Below are positions 33,891 to 47,800 of a stretch of 64,000 nt of DNA, in pieces. Under the pieces are notes generated by a model that ran no database searches, was not told where the DNA came from, and saw only the letters and a program-made list of their open reading frames with translations. The first letter of the stretch is position 1; each line of letters starts with the position of its first letter. The position numbers were made by a program, and so were the translations under genes. The stretch comes from Pratylenchus scribneri (Eukaryota > Nematoda > Chromadorea > Rhabditida > Pratylenchidae): contig JAQSEB010000045.1 in assembly GCA_030063045.1 (NCBI GenBank), positions 620,001 through 684,000 of the forward strand, given 5' to 3'.

Positions 33891-36720
33891 TTCATAAATA
33901 AATTAACCCATAAAATGTATCAACTTGAAATTTTTATAAAACATTTAAATTTTAAATAAGATTAAAAATTAAGGCAATGAAGGACATCAACAAAATAATA
34001 AAAAAATTTTATAAAATGAATTTGACAAAAATTAAAAAATTATTTGGCTGGCAAATTTTTCTTCTATATTTTTAATTTAAAAAATTAATAAAAAAAAACA
34101 GAACATTTTTTGTAACCCATAAAATAAATCAAATTGAATTTTAATTAAAAATTCGATTTCTGAATGCAAATGAAAAGAATATTCGATCTTTTGTTTTCCA
34201 AAAAATAAAATTTATACAAAAAATTAAATAATTTTTTATAATCCATACATTTTATCGAATTGAAATTAAATAAAAATTTGGAGTGTCCAAAAAAGATTGC
34301 TAATGGTCAGAAGGTAAATTGTAATAATTTTATCGAATTTAAATAGATTTTTAATAACATTATTTATAACCCATAAAATTTATCAACTTGAAATTTTATA
34401 AAATGTCTAATTTTTAAATAAAATTGAAAAATGAGGATGGATGAAGAAGACAATGACAAAATCATAAAAAATAAAAAAATTAATTTCGTAAAATGTATGG
34501 CGCAAAAATTAAAAAAATTATTTGGCTGGTAATTTCTTCTATATTTTTTATTTAACTATATTTTCGAAAATAAAAAAAAAACATAACATTTTTTATAACA
34601 TATAAAATAAATCAACTAGAAATTTTATTAAAAAGTGCGATTTTTGAATATGAATGAAAAGTATGTTCAATTTGGTGTTCTCCAAAAATAAATTTTTAAA
34701 AAAATATTAATATTTTGTAATTCTTTTAAAATGCTTAAATACATTTTTTATAACCCATAAATTTTATTTAATTGAAATTAAATAAAAATTATAATTTTGG
34801 AGTGAGAAATAAAAGATAAAAATTTTGCATTTAATTTAATACAAAAATTTAGATTAAAAATATAATTGAATATTTACTATGATGTCCGCCTCCAGCTGCG
34901 CCCGACAAATGATGATGATGGGAATGAATCGTCACTGTAAAAAGAACGAAGTGATGGTGTTGAGCGTTGTTGTTTGGATTTTCGGCTGCTGCTGTCCGCC
35001 AATTTGACAATCAATGGGGGCGACTGATGTTAGGGGAAATTTGCGAGATCGCCCTCATCGCTAATGAAATGATTAAGGCACATGATTCAACGGTGGTCAT
35101 TCGGCAAAAGCCAACACCCCGGCTTGATCCATTCGGGTTTCTGTGGATGAGAATAATTAATTGAGACTTTTAATCGCTAAAAATTAGCTAATTATTTAAA
35201 CAAAATATGATAAACTATAATGATTAAAATATAGATTATAAGAAAGTAACTCAAAGCTCTATTTCATTAAAAATGTGAAATAAAGCCCAAAAATTCATTA
35301 GTAATAAAAATTAATGGAAAATTTTTTAACACTTTTTATTGCCAAGTTTTATAGCATTAATAACATAATCTGGAAATTTTAAATATTTTCGGTATAATTA
35401 CCCAAAAAATAAATAATTGAATTCACATTTAACAAACCCAACTTATAAATTGCGTGAACTGATCACCAATCCATGTGGATTCAATAAATCGGACAATTTT
35501 TCCTCATCAAAATCGGGCGGCAAATTTGCAATGTACAAATTGGTCGGGGTCCTGCTGCTCTTGTTGCTGAAAAATATTTTAATTTTATAAATTTATTTAT
35601 TTTTTAAATGTGGATTGTAATTGTTGTAATGAAGGTCTTTTTTATTTATTGAAAAATTAAGATTTATTTATTAAAAAATTTTAGGAATTCCTTATGAGTT
35701 GCAACAAATATCGATAAAAATAGAATTTTCATTTTTGAATTTTTTAGACATAATAATATTTAATAATTAAAAAATCAAATTATATGGAATTTTGTGACCA
35801 TTTTTTATTTTGATTGATTCAATAATGATGAAATTGAAACAAATAAACTCATATTCTTTTGTTAATGTTAATATTTTAAAATTTTTCTGAAGTCATAATG
35901 CTTTTTAATGTGAAATTAAAATTGGAATGCACAATATTTCTCATTCTCCTCCTTGTTGATGGCTCATTGATTTTTATTCTTTCCCGTCTCCATCATAAGC
36001 AATGTTGTCATTTTTCTCATTAACATTAGATGCAAATTTTTCTTCAGTAGATTGTGGATCCATTTACATAGAGGTTTTTGGTGCAATTTGTTTGTGTTCA
36101 CTGGCTAGAATTTTTAATTTATTAATTTTTAAATTGTTAATTCCTTAATCATCATAATTTAAATTGTAAAAAAAATTATTGTAAATATTAAATCATAATA
36201 TATCTAATTTTTTATGGGTTTAAAATTTCTTCATTTTTTAACAAATTCAAATAATATAATCAAAAATTAAGCAAATTAAAAAAATGAACATTGATTTAAT
36301 TTTTTTATTTTTATCCAATAATTTACTTTTAATTTTTAAAATTTTTTTTTCAATATTTTGCAACATTTAATTCCGCATTCCGCTTCGATTTGATTATTTA
36401 GAAAAAATAGTAATTAAATATTCCCATTGAAGTCAAAATATTTTATGAGTTTAAAAAAATAAAATATTTTGTTTTTTCAACCATTTAAAATTGAGTTTCT
36501 CTAATTATCAATTAAAGTAATTTTTAAATTCCATTTTGTTAAAAATATTTTTTTGCATTTTCTTCATTTTATGCACTAATTATTTTTTTAAATTTTGAAA
36601 CAAATCATTAAATTACTATAATTTTTCAAAAAGATTGCTAATGGTCAGAGGAAGGTAAATTGTAGTGATTTTATCGAATTTTAATTGATTTTTAATTAAA
36701 ATTAGTGGCAAATTAAAAAA
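33890..36720 (-). pseudogene. Exon-deleted, decayed partial duplicate of the SUP-26-like gene
   Basis: In the same orientation as the intact gene, this stretch matches its exon 8 (copy at about 34880-35150), exon 7 (about 35455-35580) and exon 3 (about 35935-36125), plus intron sequence between them (for example 34785-34860 against 40860-40975 and 36610-36720 against 44645-44745). Exons 4-6, including RRM1, are missing between the exon 7 and exon 3 copies. The frame is broken by indels and substitutions. Sequences at about 33900-34170 and 34370-34690 are themselves duplicated. The ORF at 34967-35164 is antisense to the exon 8 copy. Confidence 0.8.
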
Positions 36721-37455
36721 TGTAACCTGAAAATAATTACTTATTTGATAATTTTAATCTCGAAAAACTCAAAAAATTTAGAAAAAAAAGTTTTAAATTT
36801 GAACTCTAAAATTTATTCCAATAAATTTATATAATTCATGGATTATTATTGGGAAATTAATTTAAAATGTTGTTAAAATCCAAATTTTAAAAATATTTTT
36901 ACCACTTTGTAAAAGAATAATAATATATTATAAAATTTCAAAATTGTAAAATAACGGCGGAGCAAAGAATTTTTATCCAATAAAAATGTGTTTTTTTACA
37001 ATTTTGATGTACAAAAAAAAGAGTGCAGCTTTATCCGAGGAAATGAAATGAATTCCTTAAAATTTGCTCAAATCAATGGTCAAAAAATCCAAAAAAATGT
37101 GAAAAATTGGGTGGAAGAAAAGCAGAAGGCACATACAAAAATGGAGGTCTTTTTGCGGAGGGATTTTTATGGACGGTTTTTGACACAAATTTTGGATTGG
37201 AGCGGGGAGGCCGAATTCTCCAAGAAATGTGAAAAACAAAATGAATTGTGGAAATCAAAATGGATTTTAGGGGAAAATTGGGGGGCAAAGAGGCACAATC
37301 GGTGTGGATGGGGGACACAAAATTAAATGAATTCCAAGAATTTTGACACATTTATTTTGGACATTCATCAATTTTTCTTCCAATTTATGTTCTCGTAAAT
37401 TTATCACTCTCTCATTTTCATCATTCTCTCTCGTTCCACTGTTTTGCCTCTTCAA
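36720..37455. other. 3' flank of the SUP-26-like gene
   Basis: Overlapping ORFs occur on both strands (36988-37326 plus; 37073-37351 minus) with no recognisable domain. The tract directly follows the stop at 37456 and is most simply the 3' UTR of the minus-strand gene. The plus-strand reading is Lys/Trp-rich and has no splice context. Confidence 0.4.
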
Positions 37456-40400
37456 TCAATAATGCGCGGAATGGGCAGCCGTCAATTGTTGGTGTTGATG
37501 GTGGGAAGATGAAGTGGAAGAGGAAGATGGAGGAGGAGGTGGGACATTGGGTGCTACTGTCTGTTGTTGACCAGCAGAATCCGCCATTGCCGTAGCCGTT
37601 GATGATTGAGCCGATGGATGCGCATTGTACGGTTGCTGCATCATTTGTTGTTGCTGTTGGGCACCGGCCACTGTTGCCCAAAGTGGTTGTTGTTGTTGAT
37701 GGGGTTGAAGGATTTGTTGGTTTTGTTGTTGGGCGTGATGGACAATTTGTTGTTGAGTGGCCATTTGCTGCTGTGGTTGCGATTGATGAATATCTATGAA
37801 GGGGAGAGGAAATTAAATAAATAAAATTAATATTAAATTTATTTATTTATTTGTATTAATATTTAATTTTGATCAATAAAATATATCTAATCCGAAATTA
37901 AAAATTGGAGATTTAAAACAAATAATAAAAATTGTAAATTCTTTCTGTTTCTTTGTAAAAATGAAACTCATAAAAATTTGTTGCCTTCATTTTATTTTAA
38001 AAATTTATCGAAAAATTGAAAAATAAAAATTATTCCAAAGGATCCGAACAAAAAAATATATTAATTTAAAATTTTCCTAATTAAAATAAATTGTAAATTT
38101 TAAAATCTAAGATAAAAATTTAAAAAATTAAAAAGATAAAATTTGACTAAATTAATAAAATCATAAAAAAAATAAAAGTTCTCTTCATTTGATAAAAAAT
38201 ATGGAAAATTAAACCCATAAAATTTTTAGGATAATATTATTTTAATATTCATCGAAATTTAAGGAAATAAATATAATACAAGTAGAAAGAAGAAAACAAA
38301 AAAAATTTTTAAATTGTCCAAAAAAGATTGAACCCAAAACCCATAAAACTGATTTAGTAAGCCCAATTTAAAATCTTGACTGCATGAAACTTTCTCCTAG
38401 TTGAGTCTCAACAAAAAAAAAAATCAAAAATGAAGACCAACCAATTGTGGACGGTCCACCGGCATTTCCTTGAAGGGTGGCATATTGTTGCTGAGGCACA
38501 AATTGTTGTGGTTGTTGCTGGACAACATTTTGTTGAGGTTGAGTCTGGAAAAGTTGAGCAGAATTTGTGCCCACTGCAGGTGTGGTCGATTGTTGTTGGA
38601 TTTGATGAGGAGGGAGCGGTTGGCCAACACCGGCGGCTGAAGCCATGTTGAATTGTTGCTGGGCGGCTGCCAAAGTGAAATATTCCTGTTGAAAATTTGT
38701 TTTTAATATTATTTTTAAATTAATTTTCGCCTTATAATTAATTTTTGGAAATATTTTAATTTTTTTATCAAACTCATAAATTATTTTTTAGAGATTTTAC
38801 ATATAAATTTCGGATAAATAAAAACTAGGCAAAAATGTTCCCTCAAGACGATCACAAAAATTTTAAAAAATAAATTCTAATGAAAAAAATATAAATTTTC
38901 ATCAATAAATAATTGGACGAAAATTAAAATATCCCACCGGATAAAGAAATGGGAAAGGCTGATAAGCAGCAGCAGCCGCCGCCGCATTTTGTGGCACATA
39001 ATATGAGGCAGCCGGCATTCCAGCTGCGCCCGCATAATAATTTTGAGCAGCCGCAAAAAGTTGCATTGGTTGTTGGCCTTGTTGGGCCAAAATATTTGCC
39101 AACATTTGCTGATCAACTGCTGAAGTTGGCCCAGTGGAATTTGGTTGCGGTGTTTGCATTTGACCACCTGAATCGCTGCCTGGCCCACCGCCTCCTCCAT
39201 TCGTCATTCCCATTTGTTGAAATTGGGCGGCAAGCAAATCTGAAAATAATAAAATAAAAAATGAGTAAATTGTTAATTAATAATTTTGAAAAAATAATAT
39301 TTTAAATAACTTATTTGGATTTTTTGAAATTCATAGAATTTTATTTTTATTTATTATGGAATAAATTTCTAAATTTAGGGTGAAAAACAAATAATGCATT
39401 TGAAAGTGATAATCAGAATAATATTTTTCTTAAAAACTAATATTTTGTATTAAAAATTATTATTTTTCAATTTTTTCCCTCAACTCATCATAAAATTGTA
39501 TTTATTTCAAATCATAAACTTCTACATTTTACAATTAAAATAAAATTGAATAAAACTAAAATAAATATTTCACTAAGATTTTATTATTTATAAAGAACAA
39601 TAAATTAGAAAAATATTTTTATTTAATAAATAAAATTGAAAATATCTAATGAATTATGTTTTTATAAATTTGATAAAATTTTTAAAAAATTAATCTTTTA
39701 AATTATTATTATTATTATTTAATAAGTTAATTTTGGTAAAAAGTTCAAACAAATTTTAAAAAGCTGAAAAAATAAATTAAATCTCATAAAATTTGTTCCA
39801 ATAATTTTAAATAATTTTTGGATTCCTTATTCGAAAAATAATTTAAGAAAATTGACAGAAGAACTATTTTTAAAAATCATCAAAAAAATAAATTGTTTTT
39901 CCACCTGGAATTTGAGCATATCCACCGGTTGTTGCCGAACCATATTGATGTGCGGTTGGAGCATATCGGCCGGCCATCGAATGGTTTTGGTAAGGTTGAA
40001 AGATGAGCTGTAAAAATTGGATTTATTTGAAAAACATAAATAAATTATTTTAATAATTTTCGTAAGGTATACTACGATTGATTAAAAATAATTTTAAAAA
40101 ATAATAGAAAATGATTAAATTAAAATTAAAGTCCTTTAAATATTATCTTTTTCGAAAAATGAAACTCTTAAAATTTAAACAAATATTAATAGATAATTTA
40201 TTTTTGAATTTAAAAATAAAATAAAATAAATTAAAACATTAAATACATAATAAGCTCAAAAAATTAAAATAAAAATTAATTAAAATTATAATATGAAAAA
40301 TTGTACCGAATCCATAAGTGGTGTTGTCATCAATGGGGTGGCCGTAATTTTCGGTTTTCCATAGCCGCCATGATGGACTGAAAATAAAAATACATAATTT

Positions 40401-43400
40401 AAAAAAAACTGATTAAAAAGAGAAAGAATTGTTTTGAGTGGATTTTAAACTTAAATAATACAAAAAAAACATTTTTTATAACTCATAAAATTTATCAACT
40501 TGAAATTTTATATGTCCAAATTTTAAATAAGATTGAAAAATGAGGATAAATTACCCCGATCATAAAATAAAAAATTAATTTTATAATGCAAAAATTAAAA
40601 AATTAATTGGTTGGCGAATTTTTCTTCTATATTTTTTAAATTTAACTCTTTAATTATTTTTTCAAAAATTAATAAAAACGGAACATTTTTTGTAACCCAT
40701 AAAATAAATCAACTTGAAATTTTATTAAAAAGTGCTTTTTTGAATGCAAATGAAAAGTATATTCGACGCGATTTTGGTGTGCGTCTAAAAATAAAATTTA
40801 AAAATAAATATTTATTTATAAAATTTTGCAATCTGTTTAAAAATATTTAAATTAATTTTTTATAACCCATAAATTTTATTTAATTGAAATTAAATAAAAA
40901 TTATAATTTTGGAGTGAGAAATAAAAGATAAAAATTTTGTATTTAATACAAAAATTTAGATTAAAAATAAAAATGAATATTTACAGTGATGTCCGCCTCC
41001 AGCACCCGACAAATGATGATGATGGGAATGTGAATCGCTACTGTAGAAAGAACGAAGTGATGGCGTTGAGCGTTGTTGTTTGGATTTTCGGCTGCTGCTG
41101 TCCGCCAATTTGACAATCAAAGGGGGCGACTGATGTTGAGAGGAATTGTTTGAATCGCCCTCAACCAATCGTTTGCCATGGAATTCGCCGATGATTGAGG
41201 CACATGATTCGGCGGTGGTCATTCGGCAAAAGCCAACACCCCTGCTTGATCCATCCGGGTTTCTGTGGGTGAAAATATGTAATTAATTGAAATTTTTAAT
41301 TTCAATCATATCGACTCTATTCATAAAAACTAGCTATAATTTAATCAAAATATAATAAAACAATAATGGAGACCAATTGTAAGAAAGTGATACTCAAAAC
41401 CTTAACTCATCAAAAACTGTGAATAAGACCCGAAAATTGATTAGGAATAAAAATGAATAGAAAAAAATTCAACGCTTTATATGGCGAAATTTTATCCATT
41501 ATCCGAGATTTTAAATATTTTTGGGCAAAAATTGCCAAAAAAAAAATGAATTCGTAACAAACCCACCTTAAAATGCGTGAGCTAATCACCAATCCATGTG
41601 GATTCAATAAATCGGACAATTTTTCCTCATCAAAATCGGGCGGCAGATTTGCAATGTACAAATTGGTCGGGTCCTGTTCTTGCTGCTGAAAAAAAAAATA
41701 TTTTAATTTTTTTAATAAATTTAATTTTTAAATGAACAATAAAATATCACCAGCCTAATTTATATTTATCGAAAAATTAAGATTTATTTATTAAAAATTT
41801 TTAGGAATTCTTTATGAGATGCAAGAAATATTGGTAAAAAATATAAAAGATATATTTCATCTTTGGATTTTTAGACGTAAAAAATTTAATTATAAAAAAA
41901 TGAAATTAGTGAAAAAAATTATATTAAATATTTGTGATTTTCGAATCATTTAAAATAAGTTGAAGAAAAACATTTTTAATATTTTCCAAATTTATTTTTT
42001 AAGACTTTTTGTCTTGTTTTAGATAGGAAAATTTTTTAATTTCTAAATATTAATTTTCTTCACTTTTCCCTACCTTTGCCATTTGTGCATGAATTCCGGT
42101 GCCACCAACATCGGTAAGTCCTTTGACGGCTGCATGTGCTGCATCCGATCGTTCAAAATCCACGAAACCATAGCCTCGGCACTTCTTCGTGGCCTTGTCC
42201 AAAATTGCCTTTGTTGAGACTACCTAAAATATGGACAGATCTAGTGGTTGCATTTTAAATTTTTTACTCGACTCATTTTTTTAATAATGATGTTTGTCTA
42301 TCTTAGAGATTTATTTTTAAAGTTCATTCCGGTAGGATTTTAATTGCGATAATATAATATAATTGATTTTAATTTATTGATATGATTATATAATTTTTAA
42401 TATTTAATTTAATTATATTTGAAATGCGTTTTTACCTTTCCATAATGAGAACAAATTTCACGCAATTTGTCATCCGTGCAATCCTCAGGCAATCCACGAA
42501 TGTACAAATTTGTCTAAAAATCGCGAATAAATCTATAATTTATTTGATATTATATCTGAATATTAAATTTTTGTTACTTATTAAATAATTTCAGCTTTTG
42601 AACCTATTTAAAATATTTAATTTTATTATGTAATTATAGGAACAATCATTTAAAAAACGAAAATTAATTGTTTTATAAAAAATTATTTGCTATTTATTTG
42701 AACTCATAAAATTTTACTTTCATTTTACACATATAAGAAATTAATTTTTAAAAGCAAAAGATGATAATTTGCGAACACATCGGCCCGAAAAATTAAAATA
42801 TTCTCAATTAATCAAAAAAAAAAAATATGTCAAAAATATCAATGGATGTAAAAAGAAAAATTATAACAAATTTTTTTTGTAAAATTATTAAAAATAATTA
42901 AATTTCTTGCCTCGCTGAGAATGCCTCCATCTGACTCGCCACCTCCCCCACCACCATAATAAGTAGCCGAAAATGAAGAAGAACCGCCGGCCGGATCCTC
43001 ATATTGATGATGCGATGATGTGGATTGTTGTTGGAGAAGCATAATGCGGGGTCCATTGCTACCGGTTCGTTGTGATGCTGGCAATCCGTCGGCATTGCTA
43101 CCGCTGGTCAACAATGTTACTGGTGAATCGGAATTCGTTGTGGTGGATACCATTTGTTGGTTCTGAAAGACACGTTTTTGGTGCTGTCGTGGTTGATTCT
43201 AATAGAAGGTTATGAAAGATTTGATAATCGATAAAAATTTCCAATTTTTTATTAATAAGCATTTATTTACGGTGAGGATTAAAGATCGATCATTAAATTA
43301 ATTTCATTTTTTTTGAAAATATCTAATTTTTTTTTTGCTAAAAAATTCAGTAAAATAATAAAAATTAAAATTAAATGCACAATACCTGTGGTGATTGTTC

Positions 43401-44892
43401 TCCTTCTTTTCCTCCTTGTTGATGTTGGCCCATTTGTTGTTGCACTTTGTTGGCTTCATCATCAGCGATGTTGCTACTTTTCTCATCAACAGTTGATGCA
43501 AATTTTTCATCGGTAGATTGTGGATCCATAGAGGCTTTTGGCGCAATTTGTTTGTGTTCACCGGCTAGAATTTTTAATTTATTAATTTTTAAAAATTTGT
43601 GATTTGTAATTTGACGATAATATTTTAAATTGTAAAAAATTATTGCAAATATTAAATGAAAATTAGTCTAATTTTTTATGGGTTTTAAAATTTTTCATTT
43701 AAACAAATTCAAATAACAAAACCAAAAAATTATGAAAATTTAAAGAAAAATGAAAATTAATTTTTTTATCTAATAAATTTTACCATTAATTTTTATTTTG
43801 ACCAATGTGGATTTAAAATAGAATTGTTCCAAAAATTTACAAAAAATAGAAATTTTATTTGTAACTCATAAAATTTTATAAATAAGAATTTTTGATAATG
43901 AATAATTTTCATTGATATTTCAGAAAATGCAATAGCCGTCAAGAATCATTTTTGTTTACAAAAATTCGTTTTATTTTAAATAAAAAAATTGGGTAAAAAA
44001 TAAAAATTCGGTTTTTGGTGCCACTGCCAGTAGAAAGATGTTCTTTGTCATATTCAAATGCAGAATTTAAAAAAAAATAAACCCACATTCATCACTCCCT
44101 CTTCGATGTTGTTTTTGTGCACCACTGCTGCTCCCACCTCCCCCTGTTGCTGAATGTGGATTTGGACTGGCACTGTTGAAGAATTGTTTATTGCCTGGAT
44201 GTTTCCGGGGGAAGAATGTTCGACTTGGCTGATGATGATGATGATGGGCTGCCGGAACATTTGCGGATTGTGGCTGATTTTGTGGTTGTGGTGATTGTTG
44301 GGTGGTGAGTCCGCTAATAGGCGAGGAAGCCGATGATGATGTGGTTGGCTTTAAAATTTTTATTTTTTAATTTTTAAATTTTGGTTTTTTTCAAATATTA
44401 TGTTCTGTTTATTTTCCTTTTAATTTGAGTATTTATAAACAAAAATTAATAAATATTCCCGATGAAGTCAAAATATTTTATGAGTTTCAAAATATTTTTA
44501 AAAATTTTGTTTTAACCATTTAAATTGGGTTTTTTCAAATTATCAATTAAAATAATTTTAGAAAAGTATATTTCACTTTTTCTTCATTCTATGCATTAAT
44601 TAAAAATTTTTGTATAATAGAAAAACAAATCATTTTAAATTATATAATTCCAAAAATGAATTCGGATGGTCAAGAAGGTAATCGCAAATTTTTTCGGAAT
44701 TAAATATCGATTTTTAACTAAAAATTAGTGGCAATCGATAATTATTCTAAATAATTGGTTTGCCCGATGTCTATATTAAATCAAAGCTAATTTCGATTTT
44801 TTGACACATTCAATGGGAAAAGAAACCTGTTGATGAATTCGATGCTGTTGTGGTGAGGCGGGAGGCACTGTCCCGCGTAATGTTGTGGCCAT
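37456..44892 (-). CDS. sup-26: RBMS/Shep/SUP-26-type RNA-binding protein with two RRMs and a Gln-rich tail
   Basis: Thirteen exons join in phase: 44892-44827, 44348-44087, 43564-43386, 43198-42911, 42513-42436, 42223-42074, 41685-41567, 41262-40985, 40377-40307, 40007-39905, 39239-38938, 38685-38442, 37793-37456 (825 aa). RRM1 has RNP2 LYIRGL (268-273) and RNP1 RGYGFVDF (307-314); RRM2 has LYIANL (350-355) and RGVGFCRM (388-395). The TNLYIRGLP...C..YGK and [11 protein letters not shown] linker are diagnostic of the RBMS1-3/Drosophila Shep/C. elegans SUP-26 family, single-strand-specific RNA binders that act in post-transcriptional and translational control. The N-terminal 265 residues are low-complexity (His run, Gly run, Gln). 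The C-terminal half is Gln/Ala/Pro-rich (QQQ runs, [13 protein letters not shown]). Exon 4 ends with a GC donor (GAG|GCAAGA). An acceptor-like TTAAAG precedes the ATG. Confidence 0.95.
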
Positions 44893-47800
44893 TCTTTAAT
44901 GCTTTTGATGGAATTTCCTTTTTTATCCAATTTTCACTTTGCTTATCTCTCAAATTGTTTTTAAGCACTTTAATAGTTCGTAATCAGCTGATCAATATTT
45001 TCAAATTTTTTTAGATTTATTTATTTGGCAATAAAATATGGATTTATCTGAAAAAATTTATGGATTTATTTAAAAGAATTAATTTACTAAAATTAATGAA
45101 AAATTTTAGCTTCATTTATTTCAATGAGAAAATCAATTATTTTATTTTATTAATGTATTTGTTATTTGAGGCCGAAATCTGTCTGTAACTAAAAATATAT
45201 TTCCAGGAAAGAAATTGGATAAGGTATTTAATTGCCTTAAGATTTCCTAAATTTTTCGATTTTATGAAATTTTAAAATCGAAATTATGAATGATTATCAA
45301 TGTTTCCTTATATTGATAAGGATAATTCAGAATTCGGGGACCCAACACCAACAGGTGCCGAAAACAATTGAAATTTAAAGAGAAAATTAATTAAAAATTG
45401 CCCCATGTGAATAATTTTTCGCTAAAAAGATAAGTTATTTCATTGAAAAATGCCATTCCTCCCAAAAATGTGAAATAAATTCTTTTCTCATTGAAATGAC
45501 CTAGAATTTAATTTGCGCCACTCAAAATTTAATAAAAACGTCCCGGAAAATAGTGAGCTCCAAATTATGTGATGATATGCGTGGGGAGAGGGGCATTTTT
45601 GGATGATTGATGATGGGTGAAAAATTGCCGCTCGTCACATAAAAATGCGCAGGAATTTCGCGCGCACTCAATTTCATAACGGAAAATGGTGAAGGCGAAG
45701 TTAAAAATGAGGGCGAGATGAGCAAGTCGAGATTTTTGCGCACGCTAAAAATGGACAGCAGCACAAAAAAGGGGGGGATAGGGATTGGAGAGGAAAATGA
45801 GCGCGCGCAAAGGGAAGAGCCAAAAAAAAGACGTATTAGAAGGAAAATGAATGCAACGCCAAAAAATGTGAACATTTTTCACCTATTTTAGGAATGAGAA
45901 TCAGCGGAAGCGTCGAATTCCTTCGCATTCCTCCTCTTCTCATTGACTTATACGGGGGTATATGGAATGAAAATTAATGAACGGATGAATGCGATAGGTG
46001 GGGCTGAGTTGGGGCGGGACCAGATCAACGTCAGTGGCAGCCAGCTATTGTAATCGGCGGAACATGGAGCCTCCATCGAGCACCGACCACCCTCTCGAGA
46101 TTTGTTGTTTTGGTGGGCCTTCAATGGAAAAGGGAGCGAAGAAATTTGATAAAAATTTCTTTGGGGAAAAGGGGGAAAACGGAGAAACTTTGATTAGGGA
46201 AATCGGGGAATGGACACCGACATTCGATAATGAGAAGATTAGAATTAGAATGGAATCGAGAATTGGCCTCGCGGGGTGGAAGGGAGAGGAACGAGAATAT
46301 ATTGGCAAAGCAAGGGGAATTGGTGGATGACTCAGAATCTCAATCAGAGGAAAGCACACAGCTGGGTAGCAATGTATATTTACTTGTGTGCTCCATTTTC
46401 ATCGAGAGTAACAAATTGATTGTTCCTTGGCCCCCTGGCGGGGAGAAGGAAGGAAGATGGGAAAATGCGAGGATGTTGTTTGTAAATACTAAAAGGAACG
46501 GGCACTTTTAGAAACGAGAGGGAAGGATTTCCCCCTTTTTGCAGAAAACACGAGGATTTTTTGCAAATGAATATAAGGGGCCTAACTTTATGAAAAACGC
46601 ATGTTTTAAAACCGATTTTTCCTTATCTTAAACCGCGCCGAATATTTCTTCTCTGGCTTATTAAACCCAGGAAAAACTATATTGAAACAGTTGGGTTTTC
46701 ATGTGTAAGCTTCATTAAATGTATGAATTGTTTGAACTTATTTAACCCAGTATATTAAAATAAAAGAACAAAATAAAGTTAATTTTGTGGAAACGGAATG
46801 TTTTTTCTTTAGGCCTCTATTGTCAGGAAGGACTAATTTGCCCACCCACCAATCTAATTATAATAATTGGCTAGAGGTAAATGTCTATAGGCAAAATTTG
46901 GATTCCCTTTCCAAAATGATTTTTGGACTTATGCCAATCTTTTCTATAATTGCTGTAAGATATTTTCCCCCGGCGGATGGATAAATTGGATGTCCGAAAA
47001 TGTGGAAATGCCTGCCGGAGGCAATAACGGTAGAGAGTGGTTCGTGGGGGAGAGGGGAATAGGTTCAAAACCTAATTCAGGTGAATATGAAACCAAAAAA
47101 CAGTGAATTCGCGGTAACATTAGGATTCCGCTACAATTTTTTGCTACTTTTCTCAATGCGTAAAGGCCAGAAAACATTTTATTATCTAATTTTGATGAAC
47201 GCATAATGTTTCACAGGGTTCGCGACAATAACAAAAGAATGGCTAATTTGTTTTGTTGGATGATGTGATGCGATTTGATGATGAGAAAAAGAATAATAGG
47301 ATGAGTAGAAGAATAGGGGATGAATGGAAGGTGGAGATTTGGCGGTCGCCTACCTTGAGGCATTTTGCTAGAGCCGAAAGCCGATTTTTAGCGGCTAATA
47401 TTTGCTGCTGGGAGCAAATCCGCCGTCTTCTTCCTCCCATTCTTTTTTCCCTGATGAGCTGCGCTCATCGATAGAAAATATTGTTGGCGGCTGTATGGGA
47501 GAAGGAGAAGGAAGGAATGCGATGATGGATGGATGCGTTTGCGGCGCCCAATTCCATCGCATATAAAAATTCACAACACAGCTGATCGAATCGAAAATGA
47601 GGGTGAAGTTGGGTTTTGCTGGGGAGAATATTTTTGTTGTTGGCTGCTTGCCCGACCCATCACGGAGGGTGTTCCCCTCTTCTCTGACCACGATAAAGTG
47701 TGTTAGAGAGAGGAAAATAGGGGCAGATTATAGGGTAGAGAATTAGAGAAAAATAAAGGCCGCATGCTGCCCCGCAGGGAAAGAGAAACAATGGCCACCT

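Noticed and set aside
34967..35164. 65-codon plus ORF
   Set aside because: Antisense of the decayed exon 8 duplicate.
36988..37326. 112-codon plus-strand ORF
   Set aside because: Lies in the 3' flank of the minus-strand SUP-26-like gene, overlaps equally long ORFs on the other strand and shows no domain or splice context.
45522..46511. Several ORFs of 93-117 codons on both strands
   Set aside because: Antiparallel shadows in a GC-richer tract with few stop codons; no exon chain, signal peptide or family motif.
47243..47691. Overlapping plus and minus ORFs
   Set aside because: Same tract and same reason; each is open only because of local composition.
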